Source of the DNA: CAMDHY01 sp943372725
Lineage (GTDB): Bacteria; Pseudomonadota; Alphaproteobacteria; Rhizobiales; Segnochrobactraceae
NCBI GenBank assembly: GCA_943372725.1
Contig: CALRZT010000202.1
Span: 1 to 9,125, forward strand
Direction: 5' to 3'
DNA: 9,125 bases
The notes under the pieces are model-generated. The model was not told the origin of the DNA, searched no databases, and was given only the letters and a program-made list of their open reading frames with translations. Below are positions 1-7,723 of this stretch, piece by piece (position 1 is the stretch's first letter; every line of letters begins with the position of its first letter). The position numbers and the translations under genes were made by a program.

Positions 1-5
1 TACTG

Positions 6-431
6 ATGCACTATCTCGACACGTCGCTGATCGTGGTGGCGCTCAGCAACGAGGCGGCCACACCGCGCGTCCAGCGCTGGTTGGAAGAGCAGGATCCGGC
101 TCAACTCCTGATCAGCGACTGGACCATCACCGAGATGTCGTCGGCGCTGTCGATCAAGCTGCGGACCGGGCAGATCGGCCTCGATGCGCGCGCCGTCATC
201 CTCGCGGCGTTCAACAGGATGGTCACAGACAACCTCACGGTCCTGCCGATCGAAAGCGGACATTTCCGGGCAGCGGCGCGGTACGCGGATCTTCATGACC
301 TGTCGCTCCGGGCCGGCGACGCTCTGCATCTCGCCGTAGCGTCGGACCACGGGGCGACCCTCCAGACACTCGACAAGCGTCTCGCGGCGGCGGCCCAGTC
401 GCTCGGCGTGCCGGCGCGCTTGGTCGCGTGA
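6..431 (+). CDS. VapC-like PIN-domain ribonuclease toxin
   Basis: A 141-residue protein of the size and fold pattern of the VapC toxin family: Mg2+-dependent endoribonucleases that cleave tRNA, rRNA or mRNA when freed from a VapB-type antitoxin. The four acidic residues expected of a PIN active site are visible: D5 in the N-terminal YLDTS strand, E43 in TITEM, D105 in RAGDALHLA and D123 in TLDKRL. The ATG at 6-8 is the first codon matching the usual PIN N-terminus. It overlaps a TGA at 4-6 (TGATG), which is how an upstream antitoxin gene would be expected to end, but that gene lies outside the window. The target RNA cannot be read from sequence. The active site is intact and I see no truncation. 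A stand-alone PIN nuclease cannot be excluded without the upstream sequence. Confidence 0.88.
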   Translation: MHYLDTSLIVVALSNEAATPRVQRWLEEQDPAQLLISDWTITEMSSALSIKLRTGQIGLDARAVILAAFNRMVTDNLTVLPIESGHFRAAARYADLHDLSLRAGDALHLAVASDHGATLQTLDKRLAAAAQSLGVPARLVA

Positions 432-495
432 CACCGCCCCTTCCGTGCTAGGTCCATAGCGCCTACATCTAAGTCTCAGGAACGTTCGAGCCCCG

Positions 496-633
496 ATGAC
501 CCATCCCGCCACACTTTCCGTCGCCTTCGCCGGCGCTGCGCTCGTCGCGGCGGCGGTGGGGCTGTGGGCGAGCTATGGCGAGGGGATCTATCTCGAGGCG
601 CTACTGACCGGCCTCGCCGGGTGCTTCGGGTGA
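496..633 (+). CDS. Small single-span membrane protein coupled to tlyA
   Basis: An ATG-initiated frame of 45 codons. The N-terminal two thirds form one hydrophobic helix (about residues 7-24, rich in A, V, L, F and G, ending in GLWASYGEG). A short second hydrophobic stretch ends in GLAGCFG. Codons favour G/C at the third position like the neighbouring genes. Its TGA at 631-633 overlaps the GTG start of tlyA at 630-632, the same arrangement that joins tlyA to the next gene, which supports real translation. The ribosome-binding site is poor: AGGA at 478-481 is about 14 bases from the ATG. I do not recognise a named family and assign no function. From memory, short proteins ending in a similar LAGCF-like motif occur near tlyA in other Hyphomicrobiales, but I could not check this. 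It could still be a chance frame. Confidence 0.55.
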   Translation: MTHPATLSVAFAGAALVAAAVGLWASYGEGIYLEALLTGLAGCFG

Positions 634-1442
634 ACGAAGCGGGCAGCGTCGAGGAAGACGATGAGGACGTCGCCACGGCATCCGCCGGTGGCGCGCAGCG
701 GCTCGACATCGCGCTCGTGGCGCGCGGCCTCGTCGACAGCCGCTCCCGCGCCCGCGATCTCGTCCGCCGCGGCCGCGTCACCATCGACGGCAAGGTGGCC
801 TCGAAGCCCTCGGCGACGGTGCCACCGGAGGCGACCCTGGCGCTCGCCGAGGACGCCGGACGGTTCGTCTCCCGTGCGGCCGAGAAGCTCATCGCCGGGC
901 TCGACCATTTCGGCTTCGACCCGGCCGGCCGGTTGGCGCTCGACATCGGCGCGTCGACCGGCGGCTTCACCGACGTCCTGCTCGACCGCGGCGCGAAGGC
1001 CGTCGTGGCGATCGACGTCGGCCGCGGCCAGATGCACCCGCGCATCTTCGAGGACAGCCGCGTCACCGTCATCGAGGGGCTGAACGCCCGCGAGCTCTCC
1101 GACGAACACCTGCCGGGGCCGCCGGAGGCGGTGGTCGCCGACGTCAGCTTCATCTCGCTGCGGCTTGTGTTGCCGCCGGCGCTGGCGCTCGCCGCCCCCG
1201 GGGCGTGGGGCGTGTTCCTGGCGAAGCCGCAGTTCGAGGTCGGCCGCGACGGCATCGGCAAGGGCGGCATCGTCCGCGACATTGCCGCCGCCGAAGGTGC
1301 GGCGCGGGCCATCGCCGACTGGATCGAGGGCCGCGACGGCTGGCACGTCGCCGGCGTCATCGCCTCGCCGCTCGCCGGCGGCGACGGGAACCGCGAGTTC
1401 CTGATCGGCGCGACGCGGCAGACGACAGGCGGCCCGTCGTGA
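630..1442 (+). CDS. tlyA: TlyA-family rRNA (cytidine-2'-O)-methyltransferase
   Basis: A 270-residue protein with the TlyA architecture. An S4 RNA-binding domain starts at RLDIALVARG (from residue 24), with the typical SRSRARDLV and GRVTIDGKVA segments. An FtsJ/RrmJ-like Rossmann methyltransferase follows, with SAM loop ALDIGASTGGFTD (residues 103-115). The K-D-K-E tetrad of 2'-O-methyltransferases can be placed at K86 (AAEKL), D171 (VADVSF), K199 (LAKPQFEVGR) and E256 (NREFLI). Characterised TlyA proteins methylate C1920 of 23S rRNA and, in some species, C1409 of 16S rRNA; the modifications affect capreomycin sensitivity. The old name 'hemolysin' is misleading. I chose the GTG at 630 because it gives normal family length and overlaps the preceding stop (GTGA). 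Upstream in-frame starts at 564 and 621 would extend the protein into the small membrane-protein gene in another frame. It also overlaps the next gene by GTGA. Whether it modifies one or both rRNAs cannot be told here. Confidence 0.93.
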   Translation: MNEAGSVEEDDEDVATASAGGAQRLDIALVARGLVDSRSRARDLVRRGRVTIDGKVASKPSATVPPEATLALAEDAGRFVSRAAEKLIAGLDHFGFDPAGRLALDIGASTGGFTDVLLDRGAKAVVAIDVGRGQMHPRIFEDSRVTVIEGLNARELSDEHLPGPPEAVVADVSFISLRLVLPPALALAAPGAWGVFLAKPQFEVGRDGIGKGGIVRDIAAAEGAARAIADWIEGRDGWHVAGVIASPLAGGDGNREFLIGATRQTTGGPS

Positions 1443-2725
1443 GCGGCGATTTCGCTCCCGTCGAGGACGTCGGCGGTCGTGAGGACGCCATCGTGCACGA
1501 GGCGGTCGTGATCGACCGTCTCGGCCACCTCGGCGATGGCATCGCCGAGACGCCGGAGGGGCCGCTCTACGTCGCCTTCGCGCTGCCCGGCGAGCGCGTC
1601 ACGGTCGAGCGCCACGGCAGCCGCGGGGTTCTCGTCTCCGTCGACATCGCGTCGCCCGAGCGCGTCACGCCGCCGTGCCGGCATTTCGGCGTCTGCGGCG
1701 GCTGCGCGCTGCAGCATCTGGCGCCGGCCCCCTACACCGCCTTCAAGCACCGCCTCGTCGAGGACGCCGTCGCGGCCGAGCGGCTCGACGCGACCGTCGA
1801 CCCAATCGTGCCTTTGCCGCCCGGCACGCGCCGGCGCGCCACCTTCACGGCGCGGCGCACCGAGACCGGCACGGCGCTCGGCTACAACGCCCGCGGCAGT
1901 CACCGGCTGGTGGCGATCGAGGAATGCCCGGTGATCGAGCCGGCGCTCGTCGCCGCCCTGCCGCGCCTCAACCGCCTCGCCGCGCGCCTCGTCCACCCGA
2001 AGGACGCGACGCGGATGATCGTGACCGCGACCGACAACGGCCTCGACGTGGCGCTCGTCGGCGCCCGGCGCATCGACGAGGCGGAGCGGATGCGGCTGCC
2101 GGCGGTCGCCGCCGAACTCGGCCTCGCGCGGCTGGCGGTCAACGACGAGCTGATCGCGATGATCCGCCCGCCGTCGCTCGACGTCGGCGGCACCGCCGTG
2201 GTGGCGCCACCCGGCGGCTTCGTGCAGGCCGTCGCCGGCGCCGAGGCGGCACTCGCCGAAATCGTGCAAGAGGCGGTCGGCAAGGCGCGGCGCGTCTGCG
2301 ACCTCTACGCCGGCATCGGCACCTTCTCGCTGCGCCTCGCCCGCACCGCCACCGTGCATGCCATCGAGGGCGACGCCGCGGCGATCGCCGCCCTGGAGGC
2401 AGCCCGCCGCTTCGCGAAGGGCCTCAAGCCCGTGACGACGGAGCGGCGCGACCTCGTCCGCCGACCGTTGTCGGCGAAGGAGTTTTCCCGCTTCGACGCG
2501 GTCGTTCTCGACCCACCGCACGCCGGCGCCAAGCCGCAGGTGGAGTTGCTGGCGAAGTCCGCCGTGCCGCGCATCGCCTACGTGTCGTGCAATCCGTCGA
2601 CGCTCGCCCGCGACCTCGCCATCCTCGTCGCCGGCGGCTACGCGATCGACCGGGTCGTGCCGGTCGACCAGTTCGTCTGGTCGACCGAGGTCGAGGCGGT
2701 GGCGGTGCTGTCGCGGCGGCGCTGA
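1439..2725 (+). CDS. RumA/TrmA-family 4Fe-4S RNA (uracil-5-)-methyltransferase
   Basis: A 428-residue class I SAM-dependent RNA m5U methyltransferase. In order it shows a TRAM-like N-terminal beta region (about residues 18-65); an iron-sulfur cysteine set C80, C86, C89 (spacing Cx5Cx2C) and C163; the SAM loop CDLYAGIGTFSLRLA (287-301); VVLDPPHAGA around D358; and the catalytic nucleophile C384 in YVSCNPSTLARDL. The conserved VEAV near the C-terminus fits the family's general-base region. Relatives RlmD and RlmC methylate U1939 and U747 of 23S rRNA and TrmA methylates U54 of tRNA. The Fe-S cysteines favour an RlmC/RlmD-type rRNA target, but the exact uridine is not decidable here. The GTG start at 1439 overlaps the tlyA stop (GTGA) and has AGGCGG at 1427-1432 as a well-spaced Shine-Dalgarno. 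The much earlier in-frame ATG at 1205 lies inside tlyA. One oddity: the usual DPPR reads DPPH (H361). Confidence 0.92.
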   Translation: MSGDFAPVEDVGGREDAIVHEAVVIDRLGHLGDGIAETPEGPLYVAFALPGERVTVERHGSRGVLVSVDIASPERVTPPCRHFGVCGGCALQHLAPAPYTAFKHRLVEDAVAAERLDATVDPIVPLPPGTRRRATFTARRTETGTALGYNARGSHRLVAIEECPVIEPALVAALPRLNRLAARLVHPKDATRMIVTATDNGLDVALVGARRIDEAERMRLPAVAAELGLARLAVNDELIAMIRPPSLDVGGTAVVAPPGGFVQAVAGAEAALAEIVQEAVGKARRVCDLYAGIGTFSLRLARTATVHAIEGDAAAIAALEAARRFAKGLKPVTTERRDLVRRPLSAKEFSRFDAVVLDPPHAGAKPQVELLAKSAVPRIAYVSCNPSTLARDLAILVAGGYAIDRVVPVDQFVWSTEVEAVAVLSRRR

Positions 2726-2785
2726 CGGGGCAACTGGACTGCCCAGCGGACCAGTGACGGCGACCGCCCGCGTCGACGGCTCAAG

Positions 2786-2813
2786 TTGACGTCTCCCCGC
2801 CGGATGGTCCATC
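2786..2813 (+). promoter_or_regulatory. Possible housekeeping promoter for the HAD-ATP12-sulfotransferase group
   Basis: TTGACG at 2786-2791 matches the alphaproteobacterial -35 consensus. After a 14-base spacer, GGTCCATC at 2806-2813 partly resembles the Caulobacter-type -10 (GCTANAWC), with mismatches at two defined positions. It sits in the 135-base gap before the HAD gene, the first break of that size after the methyltransferase genes. The sequence match is modest and no transcription start is known. Confidence 0.33.
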
Positions 2814-2828
2814 ACGCCGCCAGCATTC

Positions 2829-2846
2829 GGGGGCGGTCCGGCCCCC
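2829..2846 (+). other. GC-rich hairpin just upstream of the HAD gene
   Basis: GGGGGC (2829-2834) and GCCCCC (2841-2846) form a perfect 6-bp G/C stem around a six-base loop, ending 14 bases before the ATG at 2861. There is no T-tract, so an intrinsic terminator is unlikely. It could be a leader structure or simply reflect the high GC content. Confidence 0.35.
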
Positions 2847-2860
2847 GCGGAACACCGCCG

Positions 2861-3553
2861 ATGTACCTCGTCCTGTTCGATTGCGACGGCACGCTGGTCG
2901 ACAGCCAGGCGATGATCGTCACCGCCATGGACCACGCCTTCCGCGACACCGGGCTCGTGCCACCGTCGCGCGCGGCGACGCTGTCGATCGTCGGGCTGTC
3001 GCTGCCGGTGGCGATGACGGCACTGACCGCCGCGACACCTGGGGCGCCCGTGGCGACGCTGGTCGACGCCTACCGCGCCGCCTTCCACCGCCTGCGCAGC
3101 GAGCCGGTCGACCGCGAGCCGCCCTATCCCGGTGCGCTCGCCGCCATCGAGGCGCTGTCGGCGCGACCGGACGTGCTGCTCGGCGTCGTCACCGGCAAGT
3201 CGCGGCGCGGGCTCGACGGCATCCTCGCCCGCCACGCCATCGCCGACCGCTTCGTTACGCTCAAGACCGCCGACGACGCCCCCTCGAAGCCCGACCCGAC
3301 GATGGTGCGCCTGGCCCTCGCCGAGGCCGGTGTTTCCGCGGAGCGGACCGTCGTCGTCGGCGACACCACCTTCGACATCGAGATGGCGCGCGCCGCCGGG
3401 GCGCTTTCGATCGGCGTCTCGTGGGGCTACCACCCGGTCGCGCAGTTGCAGGCGGCCGGCGCCCACCGCCTCGTCGACGACTTCCAGGCCCTGCCCGCCG
3501 CGATCACGGACGTGTTCGCCGAGGACGAGGCGCGGCGACTGGTGACGACATGA
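2861..3553 (+). CDS. HAD-IA family phosphatase (phosphoglycolate phosphatase-like)
   Basis: A 230-residue haloacid dehalogenase superfamily hydrolase with all four catalytic motifs. Motif I is LFDCDGTLVDS with nucleophile D7 and acid/base D9. Motif II is VVTGKS with T111. The motif III lysine is K143 in SKPDP. Motif IV is VVGDTTFDIEMA with D168 and D172. The helical cap sits between motifs I and II, as in the Gph/phosphoglycolate phosphatase subgroup. The substrate is not fixed by sequence; small phosphomonoesters are typical. The ATG at 2861 places motif I at residue 4 as usual. An in-frame TTG at 2786 would add 25 residues unlike the family and would fall on a candidate -35 box. The stop overlaps the ATP12 gene start (ATGA, 3550-3553), so the two are probably translationally coupled. 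Housekeeping metabolite repair is a reasonable role, by inference. Confidence 0.9.
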   Translation: MYLVLFDCDGTLVDSQAMIVTAMDHAFRDTGLVPPSRAATLSIVGLSLPVAMTALTAATPGAPVATLVDAYRAAFHRLRSEPVDREPPYPGALAAIEALSARPDVLLGVVTGKSRRGLDGILARHAIADRFVTLKTADDAPSKPDPTMVRLALAEAGVSAERTVVVGDTTFDIEMARAAGALSIGVSWGYHPVAQLQAAGAHRLVDDFQALPAAITDVFAEDEARRLVTT

Positions 3554-4365
3554 GCGACGAGCCCGACACCCCCTTCGACCTCGGCGCCCTGGCCCCGACC
3601 GAGCGGCCGTCCGATCCGACGCGCACGCCGGCCGCCAAGGTCGAGCTGCCGAAACGCTTCTACACGGACGTTGCCACCGTCGAAGGCCCCGAGGGCCACG
3701 AGCTTCGGCTCGACGGCAAGCCCGTGCGCACGCCGGCGCGCCACCTGCTGGCAGTGCCGACGGCGGGGCTCGCGGCGGTGCTCGCCGCCGAATGGGCGGC
3801 GCAGGGCGAACGCATCAACCCGGCCAAGATGCCGCTGACGCGGCTCGCAAACGCCGCCATCGACGGCGTCGCCGGCGAGATCGAGGCGGTCCGCGCCGAT
3901 GTCGTCGCCTACGCCGGCAGCGACCTGCTCTGCTACCGCCCGGACGGGCCGGAGGGGCTGGTGGCGCGCACCAACGCCCTGTGGAACCCGGTGGTCGACT
4001 GGGCCGAGCGCGACCTCGGCGCCCGCATGGTGCTGGCCGAAGGCGTGATGCCGGTGGAGCAGGAGGCGGAGGCGATGGCGGCGATCGCCGCGGCGGTGCC
4101 CGCCGATCCGCCGCTGCTGGTGGCCGCGACCCACGTGCTGACGACGCTGACCGGTTCGGCGCTGCTGGCGCTCGCCGTCGTCCACGGCGCGATCGACTTC
4201 GAGACGGCCTGGATGTCGGCGAACGCCGACGAGGACTGGAACTGGTCGCTGTGGGGTGCCGACGAGGAGGCGGTCTCCCGCCGGCTGGCGCGCGAGGCCG
4301 ACGCCCGCACCGCCGCCCTGGTGGTGGCCGAGCTCACCGGCCGGGGAGACGCAGCCGCGGCATGA
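3550..4365 (+). CDS. ATP12-family F1-ATPase assembly chaperone
   Basis: A 271-residue protein with the ATP12 signature series: LPKRFYTDV (from about residue 35), LRLDGKPVRTPARH, AAEWAAQGERINPAKMPLTR, LANAAIDGV, DLLCYR, WNPVVDWAERDLGA, and a C-terminal DEDWNWSLWGADEEA. In mitochondria Atp12 binds the F1 alpha subunit and promotes assembly of the alpha3beta3 hexamer; alphaproteobacteria carry the bacterial homologue, presumed to do the same in the cytoplasm. About 34 residues rich in D, P and T precede the conserved core. The ATG overlaps the HAD stop and the TGA overlaps the next gene's ATG (4362-4365), so it lies in the middle of a coupled three-gene string. The family's usual WGxDEEA region is kept, with W and N residues where I would expect a more polar run. 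No frameshift is seen. Confidence 0.92.
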   Translation: MSDEPDTPFDLGALAPTERPSDPTRTPAAKVELPKRFYTDVATVEGPEGHELRLDGKPVRTPARHLLAVPTAGLAAVLAAEWAAQGERINPAKMPLTRLANAAIDGVAGEIEAVRADVVAYAGSDLLCYRPDGPEGLVARTNALWNPVVDWAERDLGARMVLAEGVMPVEQEAEAMAAIAAAVPADPPLLVAATHVLTTLTGSALLALAVVHGAIDFETAWMSANADEDWNWSLWGADEEAVSRRLAREADARTAALVVAELTGRGDAAAA

Positions 4366-5075
4366 TCGTCTCGCACCGCCATCGCTTCATCTTCCTGAAG
4401 ACGAAGAAGACGGCGAGCTCCAGCATCGAGCTGGCGCTGTCGGAGATCTGCGGGCCGGACGACATCATCACGCCGCTGATCCCGGCCGACGAGAAGCTCC
4501 GGCGCGGCCGGGCCCCGCAGAACTACGCGATCCCCCTCCTCCGGCGGCCCCTTGTGGCGCCGCTCAGGCGGATGATGGGTGCGACGCCGGCGCGCGCCGG
4601 CCTCGAGTTCTACAACCACATGCCCGCCCACAAGGCGAAGGCGGCGCTGCCGCGCGCCGTCTGGGAGGGCTATGCCAAGGTGGCGGTGGAGCGGAACCCG
4701 TGGGACCGCGAGGTGTCGCTCTACTTCTGGGAGATGCGGCAGCGGCCCGAGGCGGACCGGCCCTCGTTTGCCGACTTCGTGCTGAAGCGGCCGGCGGTGG
4801 AGCGGGTGAAGAACGTCCAGCTCTACTCGATCGACGGCAGGATCGTCGTCGACCGCTTCCTGCGCTACGAGAGCCTCGCCGACGATTTTTCCGCCTTTGT
4901 GGCCGATCTCGGCGTCGCGACGCCGCCGGTGCTGCCGCACGCCAAGAGCTCGCACAGGCCGGCCGCGCCCGGCGGTGACGGTCCCGCCTATCGCCGCTTC
5001 TACGACGAGGCGACGCGGGAGGCGGTGGCGCGCTACTACGCGCGCGAGATCGACTATTTCGGCTACACTTTCTGA
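4362..5075 (+). CDS. Sulfotransferase family 2-type protein, copy 1
   Basis: A 237-residue protein with two PAPS-binding elements of sulfotransferases. The 5'-phosphosulfate loop is FIFLKTKKTASSSIE (residues 9-23). The 3'-phosphate segment is VERNPWDREVSLYFW, with R111 and S119 as the expected phosphate ligands. Such enzymes move a sulfuryl group from PAPS to a hydroxyl or amine, in bacteria often on surface glycans, lipids or Nod-type oligosaccharides. The acceptor here is unknown. No signal peptide or membrane segment is visible, so cytoplasmic action is likely. The ATG overlaps the ATP12 stop (ATGA). GGGGAG at 4343-4348 is a distant Shine-Dalgarno, so coupling probably matters. The next gene is a clear paralogue. 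The loop reads TASSS where copy 2 has TGSTS, so the two may differ in PAPS binding or activity. Confidence 0.85.
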   Translation: MIVSHRHRFIFLKTKKTASSSIELALSEICGPDDIITPLIPADEKLRRGRAPQNYAIPLLRRPLVAPLRRMMGATPARAGLEFYNHMPAHKAKAALPRAVWEGYAKVAVERNPWDREVSLYFWEMRQRPEADRPSFADFVLKRPAVERVKNVQLYSIDGRIVVDRFLRYESLADDFSAFVADLGVATPPVLPHAKSSHRPAAPGGDGPAYRRFYDEATREAVARYYAREIDYFGYTF

Positions 5076-5118
5076 AGCTTCCGCCGCCCGATTCCCGCCT
5101 CTGGACCCGCCCTTCCCG

Positions 5119-5802
5119 ATGATCCTCTGCCACCGCCACCGCTTCATCTTCCTGAAGACCTGGAAGACCGGCTCGACCAGCATCGAGCTCGGGCTCGGCG
5201 GCGTCTGCGGGCCGGACGACGTCATCACCCCGGTCGGCCACGACGAGAAGCTGCGCGTCGGCCCGCCGCCGCAGAACCAGAACCTGCCGATGAAGCGCTG
5301 GCCGCTCACCGCCTATGCGCTGATGGCGGTCGGCCGCAGCCGGGCCGAGGCGGGGGTGAAGTTCTTCAACCACATGCGCGGCAGCCAAGTGAAGCGCATG
5401 GTGCCGGCCGCCGTCTGGCGCGACTATGTCAAGATCTCGATCGAGCGCAACCCGTGGGACCGCGAGGTCTCGCACTATTTCTGGCGCAATCGCGACCCGA
5501 ACACGCGGCCGAGCTTCCGCGACTACGTGCTGAACGGCGATCGCAAGAAGATCAACAACTGGTCGATCTATACGATCGACGACAAGATCGTCGCCGACGT
5601 GATGCTGCACACCGAGACACTGTCGGAAGACTACGAAAGACTTTCCGAACGCCTCGGTGTCGACCTGCCGGCGCTGCCCTCGGCGAAGTCGAACTACCGC
5701 CGCGACCATCGCCCCTACCGCGAACTCTATGACGAGGAGACGCGGGCGGTGATCGAGAAGCGGTATGCCCGGGAGATCGAGGCCTTCGGGTACGATTTCT
5801 GA
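5119..5802 (+). CDS. Sulfotransferase family 2-type protein, copy 2
   Basis: A 227-residue paralogue of the preceding gene, alignable end to end. Shared features include an N-terminus HRHRFIFLKT, the CGPDD-ITP segment, the NPWDREVS block and a C-terminus YAREI-FGY-F. By eye roughly half the residues are identical. The 5'-PAPS loop is KTWKTGSTSIE (13-23), closer to the usual family loop than copy 1. The 3'-phosphate segment is IERNPWDREVSHYFW with R110. The acceptor is unknown and no export signal is seen. The ATG at 5119 aligns exactly with the start of copy 1. No good Shine-Dalgarno lies in the 43 bases before it, so it may rely on readthrough of ribosomes from copy 1 or be weakly translated. 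It is probably the last gene of the string, since a large palindrome follows 32 bases after its stop. Confidence 0.87.
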   Translation: MILCHRHRFIFLKTWKTGSTSIELGLGGVCGPDDVITPVGHDEKLRVGPPPQNQNLPMKRWPLTAYALMAVGRSRAEAGVKFFNHMRGSQVKRMVPAAVWRDYVKISIERNPWDREVSHYFWRNRDPNTRPSFRDYVLNGDRKKINNWSIYTIDDKIVADVMLHTETLSEDYERLSERLGVDLPALPSAKSNYRRDHRPYRELYDEETRAVIEKRYAREIEAFGYDF

Positions 5803-5834
5803 GGGCCCCGGAGCCAAAGTCGAAGCTGGGAGTC

Positions 5835-5987
5835 GTCATCCCGGACGCGACGCAACGCGGAGCGAGCCGGGACCCAGCGGAAAACTGGTCGCGCGGAACG
5901 CGCGACGCTTGAGCGGCGCCTTCGGCGCGGATTCTTCCGCTGGGTCCCGGATCGGCGCTCGGCTGCGCCTCGCTTGTCCGGGATGAC
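5835..5987. repeat. 153-bp composite palindromic intergenic element
   Basis: The element is bounded by a perfect 12-bp inverted repeat, GTCATCCCGGAC at 5835-5846 and its complement at 5976-5987. Further in, a perfect 16-bp inverted pair lies at 5867-5882 and 5935-5950 (CCGGGACCCAGCGGAA and complement). The segments between the outer and inner pairs are imperfectly complementary (20 versus 25 bases). The centre holds two more hairpins: GTCGCGCG-GAA-CGCGCGAC (5888-5906) and GCGCC-TTC-GGCGC (5916-5928). The whole could fold as a long stem with a branched head. From memory, palindromes beginning GTCATCCCGG and containing CTGGGTCCCGG are abundant between genes of many Hyphomicrobiales, so this is probably one copy of a dispersed family, perhaps mobilised in trans. 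It lies between the sulfotransferase and pccB and could also protect the 3' end of the upstream mRNA. No other copy is in the window. Confidence 0.85.
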
Positions 5988-6102
5988 GGCGGAGAGGATG
6001 GTGACCCGAAGGGTTATCTCAGCCCCCCCTCCGCCTTTCGCCGAGGTGCCACGCCCCCTCCCGCCATGCTATGAGCCGGCAACACGAACGGCAGGGCGGG
6101 AC
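5988..6102 (+). promoter_or_regulatory. Leader region of pccB, no clear promoter
   Basis: This non-coding stretch lies between the palindrome and the pccB ribosome-binding site. It contains a small hairpin, GGTGACCC-GAA-GGGTTATC (6000-6018, eight pairs with two G-T wobbles), a pyrimidine-rich run (about 6020-6040), and GCTATGAG at 6068-6075, which matches only the first half of an alphaproteobacterial -10. I see no convincing -35 at the right distance. A pccB promoter is expected here because the palindrome separates it from the upstream genes, but it cannot be placed confidently. Confidence 0.3.
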
Positions 6103-6107
6103 GGAGG
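6103..6107 (+). promoter_or_regulatory. Shine-Dalgarno site deciding the pccB start
   Basis: GGAGG within GGAGGGGG, ending four bases before the ATG at 6112. It is the strongest ribosome-binding site in the window. It supports this start over the in-frame ATG at 5974, which lies inside the palindromic repeat. Confidence 0.75.
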
Positions 6108-6111
6108 GGGC

Positions 6112-7644
<1,533 letters not shown>

Positions 7645-7723
7645 GGGCGCTGCCAACGCGCGGCATGTGAATCCGATTCCGTCGCTTGCGGCGGGCGCGC
7701 GGGAAGCGTCATCTGCGGTTGAA

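Noticed and set aside
2728..2744. Hairpin GGGCA/TGCCC right after the m5U methyltransferase stop, considered as a terminator
   Set aside because: The stem is only five base pairs with a seven-base loop and no T-tract follows.
2786..2860. TTG start at 2786 for the HAD protein
   Set aside because: The 25 extra residues do not resemble the family. The ATG at 2861 places motif I at the usual position, and the TTG coincides with a candidate -35 box.
476..3466. A 996-codon open frame on the minus strand
   Set aside because: It lies opposite four well-supported + strand genes. Its translation is dominated by R, A, G, D and H without domain motifs, as expected of antisense frames in high-GC DNA.
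4362..5802. The two sulfotransferase genes as one gene split by a frameshift
   Set aside because: Each has its own aligned start, both PAPS segments and its own C-terminus, so they are two full-length paralogues.
3933..5817. Long minus-strand frames opposite ATP12 and the sulfotransferases
   Set aside because: They contain parts that mirror each other only because the two sulfotransferase genes are paralogous; no independent motif is present.
5888..5928. Central hairpins of the palindrome as a small RNA or CRISPR-like repeat
   Set aside because: There is no spacer periodicity, no repeated unit array and no promoter signal. The hairpins are better explained as parts of the single composite palindrome.
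5974..6111. Upstream in-frame ATG for pccB adding 46 residues
   Set aside because: It falls inside the palindromic repeat. The extension is unlike the family, and a strong Shine-Dalgarno precedes the ATG at 6112.
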